From contig NZ_JAUSUH010000005.1 in NCBI RefSeq assembly GCF_030813595.1, forward strand, positions 62,001 to 126,000: a stretch of 64,000 nt of DNA, written 5' to 3'. Origin of the DNA: Ancylobacter vacuolatus (lineage in GTDB: Bacteria; Pseudomonadota; Alphaproteobacteria; Rhizobiales; Xanthobacteraceae). The position numbers and the translations under genes were made by a program. How positions within the stretch are numbered: position 1 is the first letter of the stretch; each line of letters opens with the position of its first letter. Below are positions 45,101-53,704 of this stretch, piece by piece. Under the pieces are notes generated by a model. That model was not told the DNA's origin. It searched no databases and saw only the letters and a program-made list of their open reading frames with translations.

Positions 45101-45247
45101 GCCCCCACCGTCTTCTGGGGCCCCATGGCCTTCGCCATCATGGGAGGGCTGCTGATCGCCACCCTGCTCACGCTGGTCTTCCTGCCGGCGCTCTATCTGG
45201 CGACGGCAGGACGGCAGCGGGGGCTCTTTCGTGAAGCAAATCAATAG
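42197..45247 (+). CDS. RND-family efflux pump, inner-membrane transporter
   Basis: A 1016-residue protein of the AcrB/hydrophobe-amphiphile family, with the duplicated arrangement of one N-terminal helix, a large periplasmic loop and a helix bundle. The proton-relay region is recognisable in SLGALIIALALMVDDAMTTTD, and in the second half in GVLALIGMIIKNAVILIGQI. The pump exports toxic organic compounds by proton exchange. ATG 42197 is preferred over GTG 42194, as it overlaps the adaptor stop in the common TGATG form. The next gene converges, with one base between the stops. Confidence 0.93.
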   Translation: MRFNLSEWAVRERSLVLFFMLAVVVAGLFAYTRLGRAEDPSFIIKTMVVQAAWPGASIEDTLQQVTERLERTLQETPHLDFIRSYTRPGVTTIFVALKGSTTAQEVPDVWYQVRKSIGDMAHTLPRGVVGPGFNDEFGDTFGLIYGFTADGFTHRELRDYVEQARSTLLRVPDVAKIELLGEQDEQIFVEFSVRELATLGINRSALVAALRAQNVVQPSGTIQTGDEALVIDVSGAFGSEQDVANINFAVDGRMLRLADIATVRRGYVDPPRPLFRTDGEPAIGLAISMREGGDILQLGRNIDTAMAKISAELPIGIEPHLVADQAVTVAGAISEFMESLWQAILIILVVSFIALGVRAGLMVALTIPLTLAGVFAVMWLLGIDMQRISLGALIIALALMVDDAMTTTDATLGRLAAGETKEVAAVYAFKTYAFAMLAGTLVTIAGFVPVGFAASSAGEYTFSLFAVVTVALLVSWLVAVLFAPLIGLVILKAPKNAGGEPGRVMRLYRALLSAALGAPWVTVAVTLALFVAAVLALPLIPRQFFPSSDRPELLVDLQLPQNASIFATERAMERLDDALRGDPDVERWSGYVGRGAIRFYLPLNAQLPNAFFGQAVVVAKDVPARERLEAKLDTLLANDFPNVVSRVSPLELGPPVGWPIQYRVVGPELGPVRDIAFRLAEVIAADPLTRTVNYDWIEPAREIRIRVDQDQARLLGLSTEAIGSVLNTVVTGAPVTQLRDDIYLIDVVLRATDEQRVSLDTLRTLEVPLPGGRTVPLSQFATFDYEQTYPLVWRRDRLPALTVQSDIAPGELPETVVAQLAPKIEELAQTLPAGYRIETGGTVEESANSLASVMAVVPVMILIMLTVLMFQLRRFSLAALVISVAPLGLIGVVIALLVSGRPLGFVAILGVLALIGMIIKNAVILIGQIESERAGGKDARQAVTDAACARFTPIVLTALSTVLGMIPIAPTVFWGPMAFAIMGGLLIATLLTLVFLPALYLATAGRQRGLFREANQ

Positions 45248-45248
45248 G

Positions 45249-46724
45249 TTACGGGGAGGCTTTCGGTTCAGTGGCGGCCGGCTTGATGCGGTCGTTCATA
45301 TAGGCGAAGAACGGATTTGACGACATCCGCACCAGCGCGTCGAGGCTGACGATCAGCGCGCCGCGCTCGCCGCGCACCGCCATGGCGCCGAGCTCAAGCC
45401 CAAAGTTCTCCTTCGGGTCGGGATGCGAGCCATACAACGCGTCCTCCGGTGGGAAGGGCAGGGCGACGTGGGACAGCGAATAGACGTCGATCGGATAGGA
45501 CAGCCCGAGGGGACGGATGGTCTCCTCCGTCCCGCCGGCGGGAATGGAGCGCTCCACTACCAGGTCGCTGCCCGCGTCCTCATTGGTGATGATCACGGTT
45601 CGGAAGTCGCGCGGCAGCGGCGGCAATAAGCGCATCAGCGCGGAATACGAGGTCGCGCGCAGCAAGGGCCCGAGCTTGGTGTTGCGGTTGATATCGAACA
45701 GCACGAGTTCACTGCCGTTTGCCGGCAGCTGGCTGTACAGCGCGTCCACGATCGCACGGGTGGACACGGTGAAGTCCATGACCGACTGGAAGGTCAGCAC
45801 CGGGGCGAGCTCTGTCAGCCGCCCGGCGCGGGCCTCGGCGGTGATCGAGGCTTGCAGCGCCCGCGTAAGCCGATGGGACTGTACGGCGCCGTTCACCGGG
45901 AAGCTGTTGTATTTGAAAGGGTTGAACTCCGGTACGATGCCGAGCCACGCTGCCTTGTCAAAAGCCGGCAGCCAGGCCGGCAGGGCGGCGAGACCGGCGA
46001 AGCGGGCGAAGCGGGTGATGCCGATCATCGGCGAGATCAGCACCAGCCGGTCGGGGCGGGTGAGTGTGTTGTCACTGAGCGCGTCGAGCGCATATTTCAG
46101 CGCCAGCGCCCCGCCATTGGAAAAGCCGACGATCTCCAGCGGCTTGCCCGGCACGCGGGCGGCTGCTTCGCGCACGGCGAGGCGGGTGGCGGCTAGCCAA
46201 TCTTCCCATTCGGCGGCGGTGAGGCCGGCCGGCACCGTCCCGTGACCGGGCAGGCGCGGGGCGACGACGAGGAACCCGTTGGCAAGGTAGCGGCGTGCGA
46301 CATGACGCAGGCTGTAGGGCGAATCGGTGAGCCCGTGCAGCAGCACCACGACGCCGACCGGCACGCCTTCCGGCGCCAGTTCATAGGAACGGTTGAAATC
46401 CTGCGAGAGGCGTGGCGGGTAGACCACGCTGCCGGCGAAGTAGCGGTTGGAGGGAACCCGGTCCTCCTCCGGCAGCTTCTGCACCACCTCGCGGGTGACG
46501 TAGGCGAACAGCCTATCCTCGTGGGCGAGATAGGCGCGCCAGTCGGCGGCGTCGAGCTCCGCAACGCTCAACTCTTCCGGCACGAAGGTGTGCCAGGGCT
46601 CCAGCGGCGGGCCGCTCTGCGCGAACCAGACGCGCGAGCCGAGGAAGGCAACAAACAGCACCAGCGTCAGCACTGCCAGCCATTTGAGAACCCTGCGAAG
46701 GGGAGTGAGTACGAAGGCGAGCAT
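45249..46724 (-). CDS. Membrane-anchored alpha/beta hydrolase
   Basis: A 491-residue protein with one N-terminal transmembrane segment (residues 14-32), so the enzyme part probably faces the periplasm. The hydrolase fold shows VVLLHGLTDSPYSLR (oxyanion region) and the nucleophile elbow IVGFSNGGALALKYAL. A late histidine in YSLSHVALPF may complete the triad. The substrate is unknown; it resembles lysophospholipase- or carboxylesterase-like proteins. It starts two bases after the AI-2E-type permease gene and forms an operon with it. Confidence 0.85.
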   Translation of the reverse strand: MLAFVLTPLRRVLKWLAVLTLVLFVAFLGSRVWFAQSGPPLEPWHTFVPEELSVAELDAADWRAYLAHEDRLFAYVTREVVQKLPEEDRVPSNRYFAGSVVYPPRLSQDFNRSYELAPEGVPVGVVVLLHGLTDSPYSLRHVARRYLANGFLVVAPRLPGHGTVPAGLTAAEWEDWLAATRLAVREAAARVPGKPLEIVGFSNGGALALKYALDALSDNTLTRPDRLVLISPMIGITRFARFAGLAALPAWLPAFDKAAWLGIVPEFNPFKYNSFPVNGAVQSHRLTRALQASITAEARAGRLTELAPVLTFQSVMDFTVSTRAIVDALYSQLPANGSELVLFDINRNTKLGPLLRATSYSALMRLLPPLPRDFRTVIITNEDAGSDLVVERSIPAGGTEETIRPLGLSYPIDVYSLSHVALPFPPEDALYGSHPDPKENFGLELGAMAVRGERGALIVSLDALVRMSSNPFFAYMNDRIKPAATEPKASP

Positions 46725-46726
46725 GG

Positions 46727-47752
46727 TCAGACGGCTGGCTCCTCACGGCCGGACAATAGGCGGGCGATCCAGCGGCTGCCCTCGCCCTCCTCGCAGAAGG
46801 TGAGGGCGGCAATCACCAGCGGCACGCCGATGAAGGCGCCCGACAGGCCCCACATGAATGCCCAGAAGAACACGGCGAGCAGCACCAGGAAAGGCGAGAT
46901 CGCCAGCGCCTTGCCGGCCACGCGCGGCTCGATATAGCTGCCGCTGAAGAACTGAATGACGTTCATGGCAAGGAATACCGCCACCGCCGTCTCCCACGAG
47001 CCGAACTGCGCCAGCGCGAAGAAGGTGGGCAGCAACGTCGCCACCAGCGGGCCGATGAAGGGAATGTAGTTCAGCGCAAAGGCGATGACACCGAAGGCCA
47101 GGGCGAGTTCGAGCCCGATGGCGGCGGAAACCGCCCAGACGAACACGCCGGTCAGCACGCTCATCACCGTGCGCACCATCATATAGGTGCGGAACTTCGC
47201 CCCCGTCGCCGCGCTGGCCCGCACCAGACGCTGGCCGGTCTCGCCAGCCTCGGCGAGCAGCTTGGTGCGCACGATACCGACCTCCAGCAGGCCGAGCATG
47301 ACGAAGATCAGCGTCACAACGCCGAAGCCGAGCATGCCATTGAGCCGTCCGGCCAGTCCCTGGAAGGCGCCGATCAGCCAGCCGGCGTTGAAGGTGTCGG
47401 CGAGCATGCCGGCCGAGTAGAGGCCCATCTCTTCCAGCTGGGCGGCGGTTTCGCTGTAGATCGCCTGGAATCGGCCGGCATTGGCGATCAGCCAGCGCCC
47501 TGCCTGGCTGAACCCCCAGATCGTCACATAGCCGAGCAGCGCCAAAGCGAGGACGGTCAGCGTTAGGGTAAGCAGCATCGCCACCAGGGCGGGCAGCCGC
47601 TGCTGCAGTCGAACCTGCAGTGGCCAGACGAGGGCAATGATGAACACGGCGAAGGCAACGGGCGCCACGACCGATCGAGTGAGATAGATCGCCCCCGCCG
47701 CGAGAACGAACGCGCAGATGCCGAGGGGAAAACGCAGCGCGCTGGAGGTCAT
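46727..47752 (-). CDS. AI-2E (PerM/TqsA-type) family transporter
   Basis: A 341-residue inner-membrane protein with about eight hydrophobic segments. The family signature appears in FGVIAFALNYIPFIGPLVATLLP, and NVIQFFSGSYIEPRVAGKAL and LSPF-like ISPFLVLLAVFFWAFMWG follow. Members have been linked to export of autoinducer-2 or to ion exchange; the substrate here is open. The start at 47752 fits the family N-terminus, although its ribosome-binding site is weak and the frame extends 34 codons further. It is divergent from the TRAP genes. Confidence 0.87.
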   Translation of the reverse strand: MTSSALRFPLGICAFVLAAGAIYLTRSVVAPVAFAVFIIALVWPLQVRLQQRLPALVAMLLTLTLTVLALALLGYVTIWGFSQAGRWLIANAGRFQAIYSETAAQLEEMGLYSAGMLADTFNAGWLIGAFQGLAGRLNGMLGFGVVTLIFVMLGLLEVGIVRTKLLAEAGETGQRLVRASAATGAKFRTYMMVRTVMSVLTGVFVWAVSAAIGLELALAFGVIAFALNYIPFIGPLVATLLPTFFALAQFGSWETAVAVFLAMNVIQFFSGSYIEPRVAGKALAISPFLVLLAVFFWAFMWGLSGAFIGVPLVIAALTFCEEGEGSRWIARLLSGREEPAV

Positions 47753-48006
47753 GAGAGCTTTCGCGGAGTCGAGCCGGAGGGTCGGAATGGGATAACACGG
47801 CGCAACGAGCCGGCAAATCGCCCCGGTGCCGGCGGCGACCGGCAGAACAGCCACACCCCCGCAGCTTATGCGGCCGGCGGGAGGGCGCCGGCGTCGGCGG
47901 GTTAAATTGCGTGAGACGATGGTCTATCTTGCCGCGATTGGCGGGGCCAGCGATTGGGGCGCCCCGGCCGTAACGATAAAAGCCGGCCAGAACGAGGGGA
48001 AATGCG

Positions 48007-48546
48007 ATGGGAGGGCTGCTCGCCTTCAGCCGCGTCATCGACGGATTGAACGAGAGATTCGGCCGCGTCGCGGATTACTGCGTGCTGTTCGCCTGTCTCG
48101 TCAGCGCCGGAAACGCGACGGTGCGCTATCTGTTCAGCTACAGCACCAATGGCCTTCTGGAAGTCCAATGGTACCTGTTCGGGGCCGTCGTGCTGCTCGG
48201 GGCACCCTATACGCTGAAACGCAACGAACATGTGCGGGTTGATCTCGTCTATATGTCGGTGTCGCCCCGCGCCCGGCTGTGGATCGACACGCTGGGCTTC
48301 ACGCTCATCCTCATTCCCGCCGGCCTCTATCTCACCTGGCTCAGCTTTCCGTTCTTCTGGCAGTCCTTCCTCTCGGACGAGGTGTCGCAAAACGCCGGCG
48401 GGCTGATCCTGTGGCCGGCCAAGCTGCTGCTTCCGCTCGGCTTTGCACTCCTGACCGTGCAAGGAGTTTCGGAACTCATCAAGCGCGTCGCGGCGCTTTC
48501 CGGCGCCATCGAGGTTGCGACCGACTACGAGAAGCCGCTCCAGTAG
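48007..48546 (+). CDS. TRAP transporter small permease (DctQ type)
   Basis: A 179-residue membrane protein with four hydrophobic segments. The DctQ pattern is visible in NGLLEVQWYLFGAVVLLGAPYTLKRNEHVRVDL. It partners with the large subunit encoded 63 bases downstream, in a sodium-driven importer of organic acids such as dicarboxylates or mannitol-like compounds. GAGGGGAAA precedes the start. A DctP-type binding protein gene, normally adjacent, is absent here. Confidence 0.9.
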   Translation: MGGLLAFSRVIDGLNERFGRVADYCVLFACLVSAGNATVRYLFSYSTNGLLEVQWYLFGAVVLLGAPYTLKRNEHVRVDLVYMSVSPRARLWIDTLGFTLILIPAGLYLTWLSFPFFWQSFLSDEVSQNAGGLILWPAKLLLPLGFALLTVQGVSELIKRVAALSGAIEVATDYEKPLQ

Positions 48547-48609
48547 CAGCGTTGATGAACCGACCTCCTCTCTCTGTCCGGCCCCCTTCTCCCGACGCGC
48601 GAGCCTTGC

Positions 48610-50022
48610 ATGTTCTCTTATGGCGTGATGCCCCCGCTCATGTTCGCCGGCATGATCTGCTTCATGCTGGCCGGCTTTCCCGTCGCGTTTTCGCTCATCG
48701 CGGTCGGCCTGTTCTTCGGCACGCTTGGCATACTGACCGACCACTTCACGCTCAGCTTCCTGCAGGCGCTTCCGTTCCGCTTCTACGGCATCATCTCGAA
48801 CGACCTTCTGCTCGCCATTCCCTTCTTCACCTTCATGGGCGCGATACTGGAGCGGTGCGGACTGGCTGAAGATCTGCTGGAAGGCACCGGCAAGCTCTTT
48901 GGCAAGGTCCCGGGCGGCCTTGCCTATGCGGTGATCGTGGTCGGCGCCATCCTCGGTGCCATCACCGGGACGGTGGCAGCCTCGGTCATCGCCATGGGTG
49001 TGATCTCGCTGCCGGTGATGATGAGGTACGGCTATGATCAGAAACTTGCCACCGGGGTGATCGCGGCATCGGGCACCATCACCCAGCTCATTCCGCCCTC
49101 GCTGGTGTTGATCGTGCTGGCCGAGCAACTCGGCAGGCCGGTGGGCGAGATGTATCTCGGCGCGATCGGCCCCTCGCTGCTGCAGATCCTGATCTTCCTC
49201 GCCTATGTGTTCGTGCTGTCGCTGATCAAGCCTGGGCACATGCCGCCACTGCCGCCCGAGGCGCGCGGGGAGGGCGGGTGGCCGCTGATCCGTCAGGTTC
49301 TTTGGGGGATGGTCCCCTCCATCGTGCTGATCATGCTCGTGCTCGGCACGCTGGCCATGGGCCTTGCCACGCCAACCGAAGCCGGCGCGATGGGGGCGGT
49401 CGGCGCGATCATTCTGGCGGCGCTGCACGGACGCCTGACCTGGCCGCTGATACGCCAGGCCATGGGGGCGACAGCCCGGCTGACCGCCATGGTGGTGTTT
49501 ATCCTCATCGGTGCCACCGTGTTCAGCCTGGTGTTTCAGGGCATGGACGGCGCGCTGTGGATCGAACACCTGCTCGCCCAGCTGCCCGGCGGACGTGCCG
49601 GATTTCTGATCTTCGTCAACGTGTTCATCTTCTTCATCGCCTTCTTCCTCGATTTTTTCGAGATCGCCTTCATCATCGTGCCGCTGCTGGTGCCGGTGGC
49701 GCTGAAGCTCGACATCAATCTCGTCTGGTTCGGCGTGCTGCTCTGCGTGAATATGCAGACCGCCTTCATGCATCCGCCCTTCGGCTTTGCGCTGTTCTAC
49801 CTGCGCGGAATCGCGCCGAAATCGATCCGCACCTCGCAGATTTACTGGGGCGCAATCCCGTGGCTGCTGATGCAGCTGGTGCTGGTGGCGATCGTCATCC
49901 TCTGGCCGGAGGCTGTGACCTATTGGATCAGCGCCGGGCCGAGCGTCGATCCCTCGACGATCGAACTCAACATTCCCCAATATGACGCGCCGCCGCTCGA
50001 CCTGGCGCCGCCTCAGTTCTGA
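48610..50022 (+). CDS. TRAP transporter large permease (DctM type)
   Basis: A 470-residue inner-membrane protein with about 12 or more segments. DctM features include PFFTFMGAILERCGLAEDLLE, GAITGTVAASVIAMGVISLPVMMRYGYD and GTITQLIPPSLVLIVLAEQLG. The C-terminal MQTAFMHPPFGFALFYLRGIAP is also characteristic. It carries substrate and Na+ with the small subunit. The ribosome-binding site is poor, so coupling to the upstream gene is possible. The substrate is not predictable, as the binding protein lies elsewhere. Confidence 0.92.
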   Translation: MFSYGVMPPLMFAGMICFMLAGFPVAFSLIAVGLFFGTLGILTDHFTLSFLQALPFRFYGIISNDLLLAIPFFTFMGAILERCGLAEDLLEGTGKLFGKVPGGLAYAVIVVGAILGAITGTVAASVIAMGVISLPVMMRYGYDQKLATGVIAASGTITQLIPPSLVLIVLAEQLGRPVGEMYLGAIGPSLLQILIFLAYVFVLSLIKPGHMPPLPPEARGEGGWPLIRQVLWGMVPSIVLIMLVLGTLAMGLATPTEAGAMGAVGAIILAALHGRLTWPLIRQAMGATARLTAMVVFILIGATVFSLVFQGMDGALWIEHLLAQLPGGRAGFLIFVNVFIFFIAFFLDFFEIAFIIVPLLVPVALKLDINLVWFGVLLCVNMQTAFMHPPFGFALFYLRGIAPKSIRTSQIYWGAIPWLLMQLVLVAIVILWPEAVTYWISAGPSVDPSTIELNIPQYDAPPLDLAPPQF

Positions 50023-50024
50023 GG

Positions 50025-50513
50025 TCAGGCGGGGAGGGCGCTGGGCCGACGGCCCCGCAGCGCCGCGACGCCGGCGAGCACGAAGAGCAGCAGCACAACG
50101 CCTTCCGCAATGGCGAAGGGTGGTTCGGACTGGGTGGGTGCCAGACTCTGTAGCGCCGGCACTTTGGCAAAAGCCTGGGCAACAGCGACGAAGACGAGCA
50201 GCCACTGGCTCGCGACGATCCCCACCGCGTAGACCGTGTTCCAGCGCCCGGTGCGGCGGAAATGGTAACGCGCCGGCACGGTGACGGCGAGCACGACGAG
50301 CGCGACCACGCCAACGATATGCGAGGGAAGTACCGCGTTGAACGGAAAGCCAAATCCGGTGGCGCTGGTGGCGAGTGCGGTGGCGAGGAAGGCGGCGACC
50401 CACCCACGCCGATCACGCCCGGCGATGAGGTCGGCCAGCACGACGAAGCCGGTGGCGATGGCGATGAGGCTCAGCCAGGTGTGAAACCCGGTCCACGTGG
50501 TTGGATCGAACAT
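50025..50513 (-). CDS. Conserved membrane protein of unknown function
   Basis: A 162-residue protein with four strongly hydrophobic segments (WLSLIAIATGFVVLADLIAG; HIVGVVALVVLAVTV; YAVGIVASQWLLVFVAVAQAF; VVLLLFVLAGVAAL). An arginine-rich loop carries YHFRRTGRWNTVYAVG. It resembles small membrane proteins common in alphaproteobacteria with no assigned role. The start at 50513 has GGGGAGCGC upstream; the frame continues 35 codons further with an unlikely sequence. It converges on the TRAP gene and is divergent from the drug exporter. Confidence 0.7.
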   Translation of the reverse strand: MFDPTTWTGFHTWLSLIAIATGFVVLADLIAGRDRRGWVAAFLATALATSATGFGFPFNAVLPSHIVGVVALVVLAVTVPARYHFRRTGRWNTVYAVGIVASQWLLVFVAVAQAFAKVPALQSLAPTQSEPPFAIAEGVVLLLFVLAGVAALRGRRPSALPA

Positions 50514-50781
50514 AGATGCGCTCCCCCGTTGCGCCCCGCCCGACGCGGCGCGCGGCGCCGGCACGGTTGCCGCCGGCGAATTGATGATAGCCATCATTTT
50601 TATTGACGCCACTGCCAAGCGTTGGGGCCGTTGGGTTTGTCACGCGGCCCCATCAAAATTCACCCCGCTGTGTCTTTCGGCCTATAGGCCCCGCCGTCTC
50701 TGCGCGTTAAGGCGAGCATCGACGGCTGTTGCCGTCTCCCTTTGCCGAGTCCCTCGGCGCTCTTGCCGCATTGGATCGCCT

Positions 50782-52050
50782 ATGTCCGCCCCCCTCTCCG
50801 CGCCGGGAAATCCTCCCCCAGGGTCTCCACATCCCGGCATGGGATTTCGGGAGTTCGTGCTGTTCATCGCCGGCCTCATGGCGACCAATGCCATCGCCAT
50901 CGATTCCATGCTGCCGGCGCTGCCTGAGATCGGCGAGTCGCTCGGCATCGACACGGCAAACCATACGCAGCTTGTCATCACCGCCTATCTGCTCGGCTTC
51001 GGCGGCGCCCAACTCATCTATGGCACGCTTGCCGACCGCTTCGGCCGCCGCACGATCCTGCTGTTCGGCCTCGCCGTCTATACGGCGGCCTCGATCGGCG
51101 CCATCTTTGCCGGCACGGTGGAGGTGATGCTGGCGGCGCGTGTGGTGCAGGGCATAGGCGCGGCGGCAACGCGGATTCTCGCCATAACCATTGTGCGCGA
51201 TTGCTATTCCGGCTCGCACATGGCCCGCGTGATGTCGCTCGCCTTCCTGGTCTTTCTGTCAGTGCCCATTATTGCACCGTCCATCGGACAGGCCATCATG
51301 ATGGTCGCGCCGTGGAGGGGAATCTTCCTGATGCTGTGTGCGCTCGGGGCGGGGCTGTTCGTTTGGACGCTGGCCCGCTTGCCGGAAACGCTGCACCCGG
51401 AGGACCGCTCGCCGATTTCCTTTGCCGGAATCTCCCACGCCTTCGGCCTCATCGTCCGCAGTCGTGTGACGGTCGGCTACATGCTGGCTATCACCATGGC
51501 GATGGGCGGCCTGTTCGGGTTCATCAACTCCGCGCAGCAGGTGTTCGCCGACGCCTTTGACGCGGAGGAGCTGTTCACGCTGATCTTCGCGCTGATTGCC
51601 GTGTTCATGGCGGCTTCATCGCTGCTCAATGCGCGAATCGTCGAGAAGCTGGGCATGCGGCGTGTTTCGCACGTCGCGCTCTGCGGCTATCTCGCCGTCA
51701 CGCTGGCACATGCCGGCATCGTTCTCGGCGGCGTCGAGACCATCTGGACGTTCTCCATCCTGCAGGGCGCCATGATGTTCTTCTTCGGCCTGATGGTGTC
51801 GAACTTCAATTCCATGGCGATGGAGCCGGTCGGCCATGTCGCGGGCACGGCCTCCTCGGTGCTTGGATTTGTCAGCACGGTGGGGGGCGCGCTTGCCGGC
51901 TTTGTTCTGGGGCAGAATTTCGACGGAACGACCTTGCCGCTGACTCTCGGCTTTGCCGCCCTTGCCGGCGCCGCTCTTTGCTGCGTTGCGTTTGCCGAAA
52001 GGGGGCGTCTTTTCCGCGCCGACGTCCGGGTGGCCGACACGACGGCCTGA
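50782..52050 (+). CDS. Bcr/CflA-type multidrug MFS exporter
   Basis: A 422-residue transporter with 12 hydrophobic segments. Markers of the Bcr/CflA branch are TNAIAIDSMLPALPEIGESLG in the first helix, GTLADRFGRRTILLFGL in the 2-3 loop, and ARVVQGIGAAATRILAITIVRD. It should expel drugs such as bicyclomycin-like compounds or small metabolites against protons. The start at ATG 50782 follows the family; the frame extends much further upstream without support. It is convergent with the Nudix gene. Confidence 0.9.
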   Translation: MSAPLSAPGNPPPGSPHPGMGFREFVLFIAGLMATNAIAIDSMLPALPEIGESLGIDTANHTQLVITAYLLGFGGAQLIYGTLADRFGRRTILLFGLAVYTAASIGAIFAGTVEVMLAARVVQGIGAAATRILAITIVRDCYSGSHMARVMSLAFLVFLSVPIIAPSIGQAIMMVAPWRGIFLMLCALGAGLFVWTLARLPETLHPEDRSPISFAGISHAFGLIVRSRVTVGYMLAITMAMGGLFGFINSAQQVFADAFDAEELFTLIFALIAVFMAASSLLNARIVEKLGMRRVSHVALCGYLAVTLAHAGIVLGGVETIWTFSILQGAMMFFFGLMVSNFNSMAMEPVGHVAGTASSVLGFVSTVGGALAGFVLGQNFDGTTLPLTLGFAALAGAALCCVAFAERGRLFRADVRVADTTA

Positions 52051-52092
52051 CAGTTCGGGCGTCGGCCCGTGCGCGCTGAGGCCGATGGAGCT

Positions 52093-52635
52093 TCAGGCCG
52101 CAGATCCACCCAGACCCTGCGCGGTGGGTGCTGCCATCGCTTGGCGTCCGCCGGTCTTCGAGCCGGCTGCCAGCAACCGGGCCGCGCGCGATTGGGAAAA
52201 ATCGAGGATGATCGCGCCGAGTTCCGGCTCGTCAATCAGCAAAGCGGCGTCCTCTGCGGAAATCCAGGTTTGCGCCCGTTCGTGACGTTCGGGCCAATCG
52301 GCCAACTGGCGACGGACGGCGAGCGGATACACCGCGACCTTGACGAGCGCGAAATGGCTCTCCAGCCGTTTCCAGTACAGATACTGGCCGAGCCTCTTGC
52401 GCCCTATCTCGCCAATGACGCCGGCCTCCTGCCGGGCCTCAATCTGCGCGGACTTCCAGTCCTTGCGGTTCTTCATCGGCCAGCCCTTCGGGATGATCAC
52501 CCGCTGGGTCTCCCGCGACGTCATGACGAGAACCTCAACGCTGCCATCCTCAACCACGCGGTAAGGCAGCGCCGCCACCTGACTGAGGGGGCGGCCGTCG
52601 GTTGCCGGACGCTTGGTCTGTTTCTGCTTGGCCAT
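52093..52635 (-). CDS. Nudix-family protein with a degenerate Nudix box
   Basis: A 180-residue protein similar to diphosphoinositol/diadenosine polyphosphate-type Nudix hydrolases (VLVMTSRETQRVIIPKGWPM, later AQIEARQEAGVIGEIG, LGQYLYWKR). The canonical REUxEExGU core is changed to IEARQEAGV, and the first Glu of the box is also replaced, so catalysis may be weakened or altered. A C-terminal tail of 30 residues is Ala/Gly rich. ATG 52635 is used. The gene is divergent from the MAPEG gene across 73 bases. Confidence 0.8.
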   Translation of the reverse strand: MAKQKQTKRPATDGRPLSQVAALPYRVVEDGSVEVLVMTSRETQRVIIPKGWPMKNRKDWKSAQIEARQEAGVIGEIGRKRLGQYLYWKRLESHFALVKVAVYPLAVRRQLADWPERHERAQTWISAEDAALLIDEPELGAIILDFSQSRAARLLAAGSKTGGRQAMAAPTAQGLGGSAA

Positions 52636-52708
52636 GATTGCCAAATGTAGTGCATCGCGTAGGAATAGCGACGCCTCTTATGGTGTTTTTCGCCTTTTGG
52701 GACCTTCT

Positions 52709-53107
52709 ATGACAACTGAACTGACGCTTCTCGCCTGGACGCTGGTCCTGGCCCTCGCGCAGGTGCTGCTCCCTGCGATGTGGCGCAACCGGGAAACCGG
52801 GATCGACTACAATACGGGGCCGCGCGACGAGCCAGGCCCGCCGGTGGGGATCATCACCGGACGGCTCCAGCGCGCGCAGGCCAACCTTTTCGAGACGCTT
52901 CCCGTGTTCGCCGCAGTGGTGCTGATCGCCCATGTCGCCGGCCGGGAAGGAGCGCTCACATTTTGGGGGGCGTGGCTCTATCTTGGCGCGCGGATCGTCT
53001 ATGTGCCGCTTTACGCCATGGGCGTGCCCTATCTGCGCTCGCTGGCCTGGACCGTGTCGCTTCTGGGCATCGTGCTGATTCTGTTCGCCGTCTTGGCGCC
53101 GATCTGA
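52709..53107 (+). CDS. MAPEG-family membrane protein
   Basis: A 132-residue protein with four hydrophobic segments and the MAPEG pattern (GRLQRAQANLFETLPVFAAVVLIAHVAG, then WLYLGARIVYVPLYAMGVPYLRS). Eukaryotic members are glutathione-dependent membrane enzymes; bacterial ones of this short form have no established substrate. The start is ATG 52709. It lies 14 bases before an RBBP9-like hydrolase gene and is probably cotranscribed with it. Confidence 0.88.
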   Translation: MTTELTLLAWTLVLALAQVLLPAMWRNRETGIDYNTGPRDEPGPPVGIITGRLQRAQANLFETLPVFAAVVLIAHVAGREGALTFWGAWLYLGARIVYVPLYAMGVPYLRSLAWTVSLLGIVLILFAVLAPI

Positions 53108-53121
53108 GCGAGGGCGGGAAT

Positions 53122-53688
53122 ATGGCGGTCGATTTTTCCTCGTTTGATTTCCTCGTCATTCCCGGTCGCGAGAACGCGCCGGCCGAACACTGGCAGTCGC
53201 ATTGGCTCGGTGCCTTCCCCAATTCGAGCCGGTTGATTCAGTCTGATTGGAGCCGGCCCGAGGTGGGAGCCTGGACCGCCCGGCTTGACGCTGCGGTTGT
53301 GTCGTCCCCGCGCCGGGTGGTGCTTGTCGCTCATTCGGTCGGCGTGGCGACGGTGCTGCGCTGGACGGCGGCGCAGCCGGAACGGGCGCGTGCCAAGGTG
53401 GCTGCCGCCTTTCTGGCGGCGCCGACCAATGTCGACGATCCCGATCCCTCGTTCGACCTTGTGCGCAATTTCGGCCCGATGCCGCTCTCTCCCCTGCCTC
53501 ACCCGGCGCTCGTTCTGGCCTCCCGGGATGATCCGAGGGTGACGCCGGCGCAAGCAAGCGCGTTCGCGCAGGCCTGGGGAGCCGACCTGGCCGATGTCGG
53601 GGAACTCGGCCATATCGGCTCCGCCGCGCGGCTCGGCCTCTGGCCGGCAGGCCTTGTGCTGCTCGGTGGCTTGATGGCGCGGCTTTAG
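53122..53688 (+). CDS. RBBP9/YdeN-family serine hydrolase
   Basis: A 188-residue protein. The family N-terminus is FLVIPGRENAPAEHWQSHW. The nucleophile elbow reads VAHSVGVAT, with Asp in SRDDPRV and His in ELGHIGS, giving a complete catalytic triad. Family members are small cytoplasmic esterases of unclear substrate. A GAGGGCGGG lies before ATG 53122. It follows the MAPEG gene closely. Confidence 0.88.
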   Translation: MAVDFSSFDFLVIPGRENAPAEHWQSHWLGAFPNSSRLIQSDWSRPEVGAWTARLDAAVVSSPRRVVLVAHSVGVATVLRWTAAQPERARAKVAAAFLAAPTNVDDPDPSFDLVRNFGPMPLSPLPHPALVLASRDDPRVTPAQASAFAQAWGADLADVGELGHIGSAARLGLWPAGLVLLGGLMARL

Positions 53689-53704
53689 GGCGGCTGCCCG
53701 CTGG

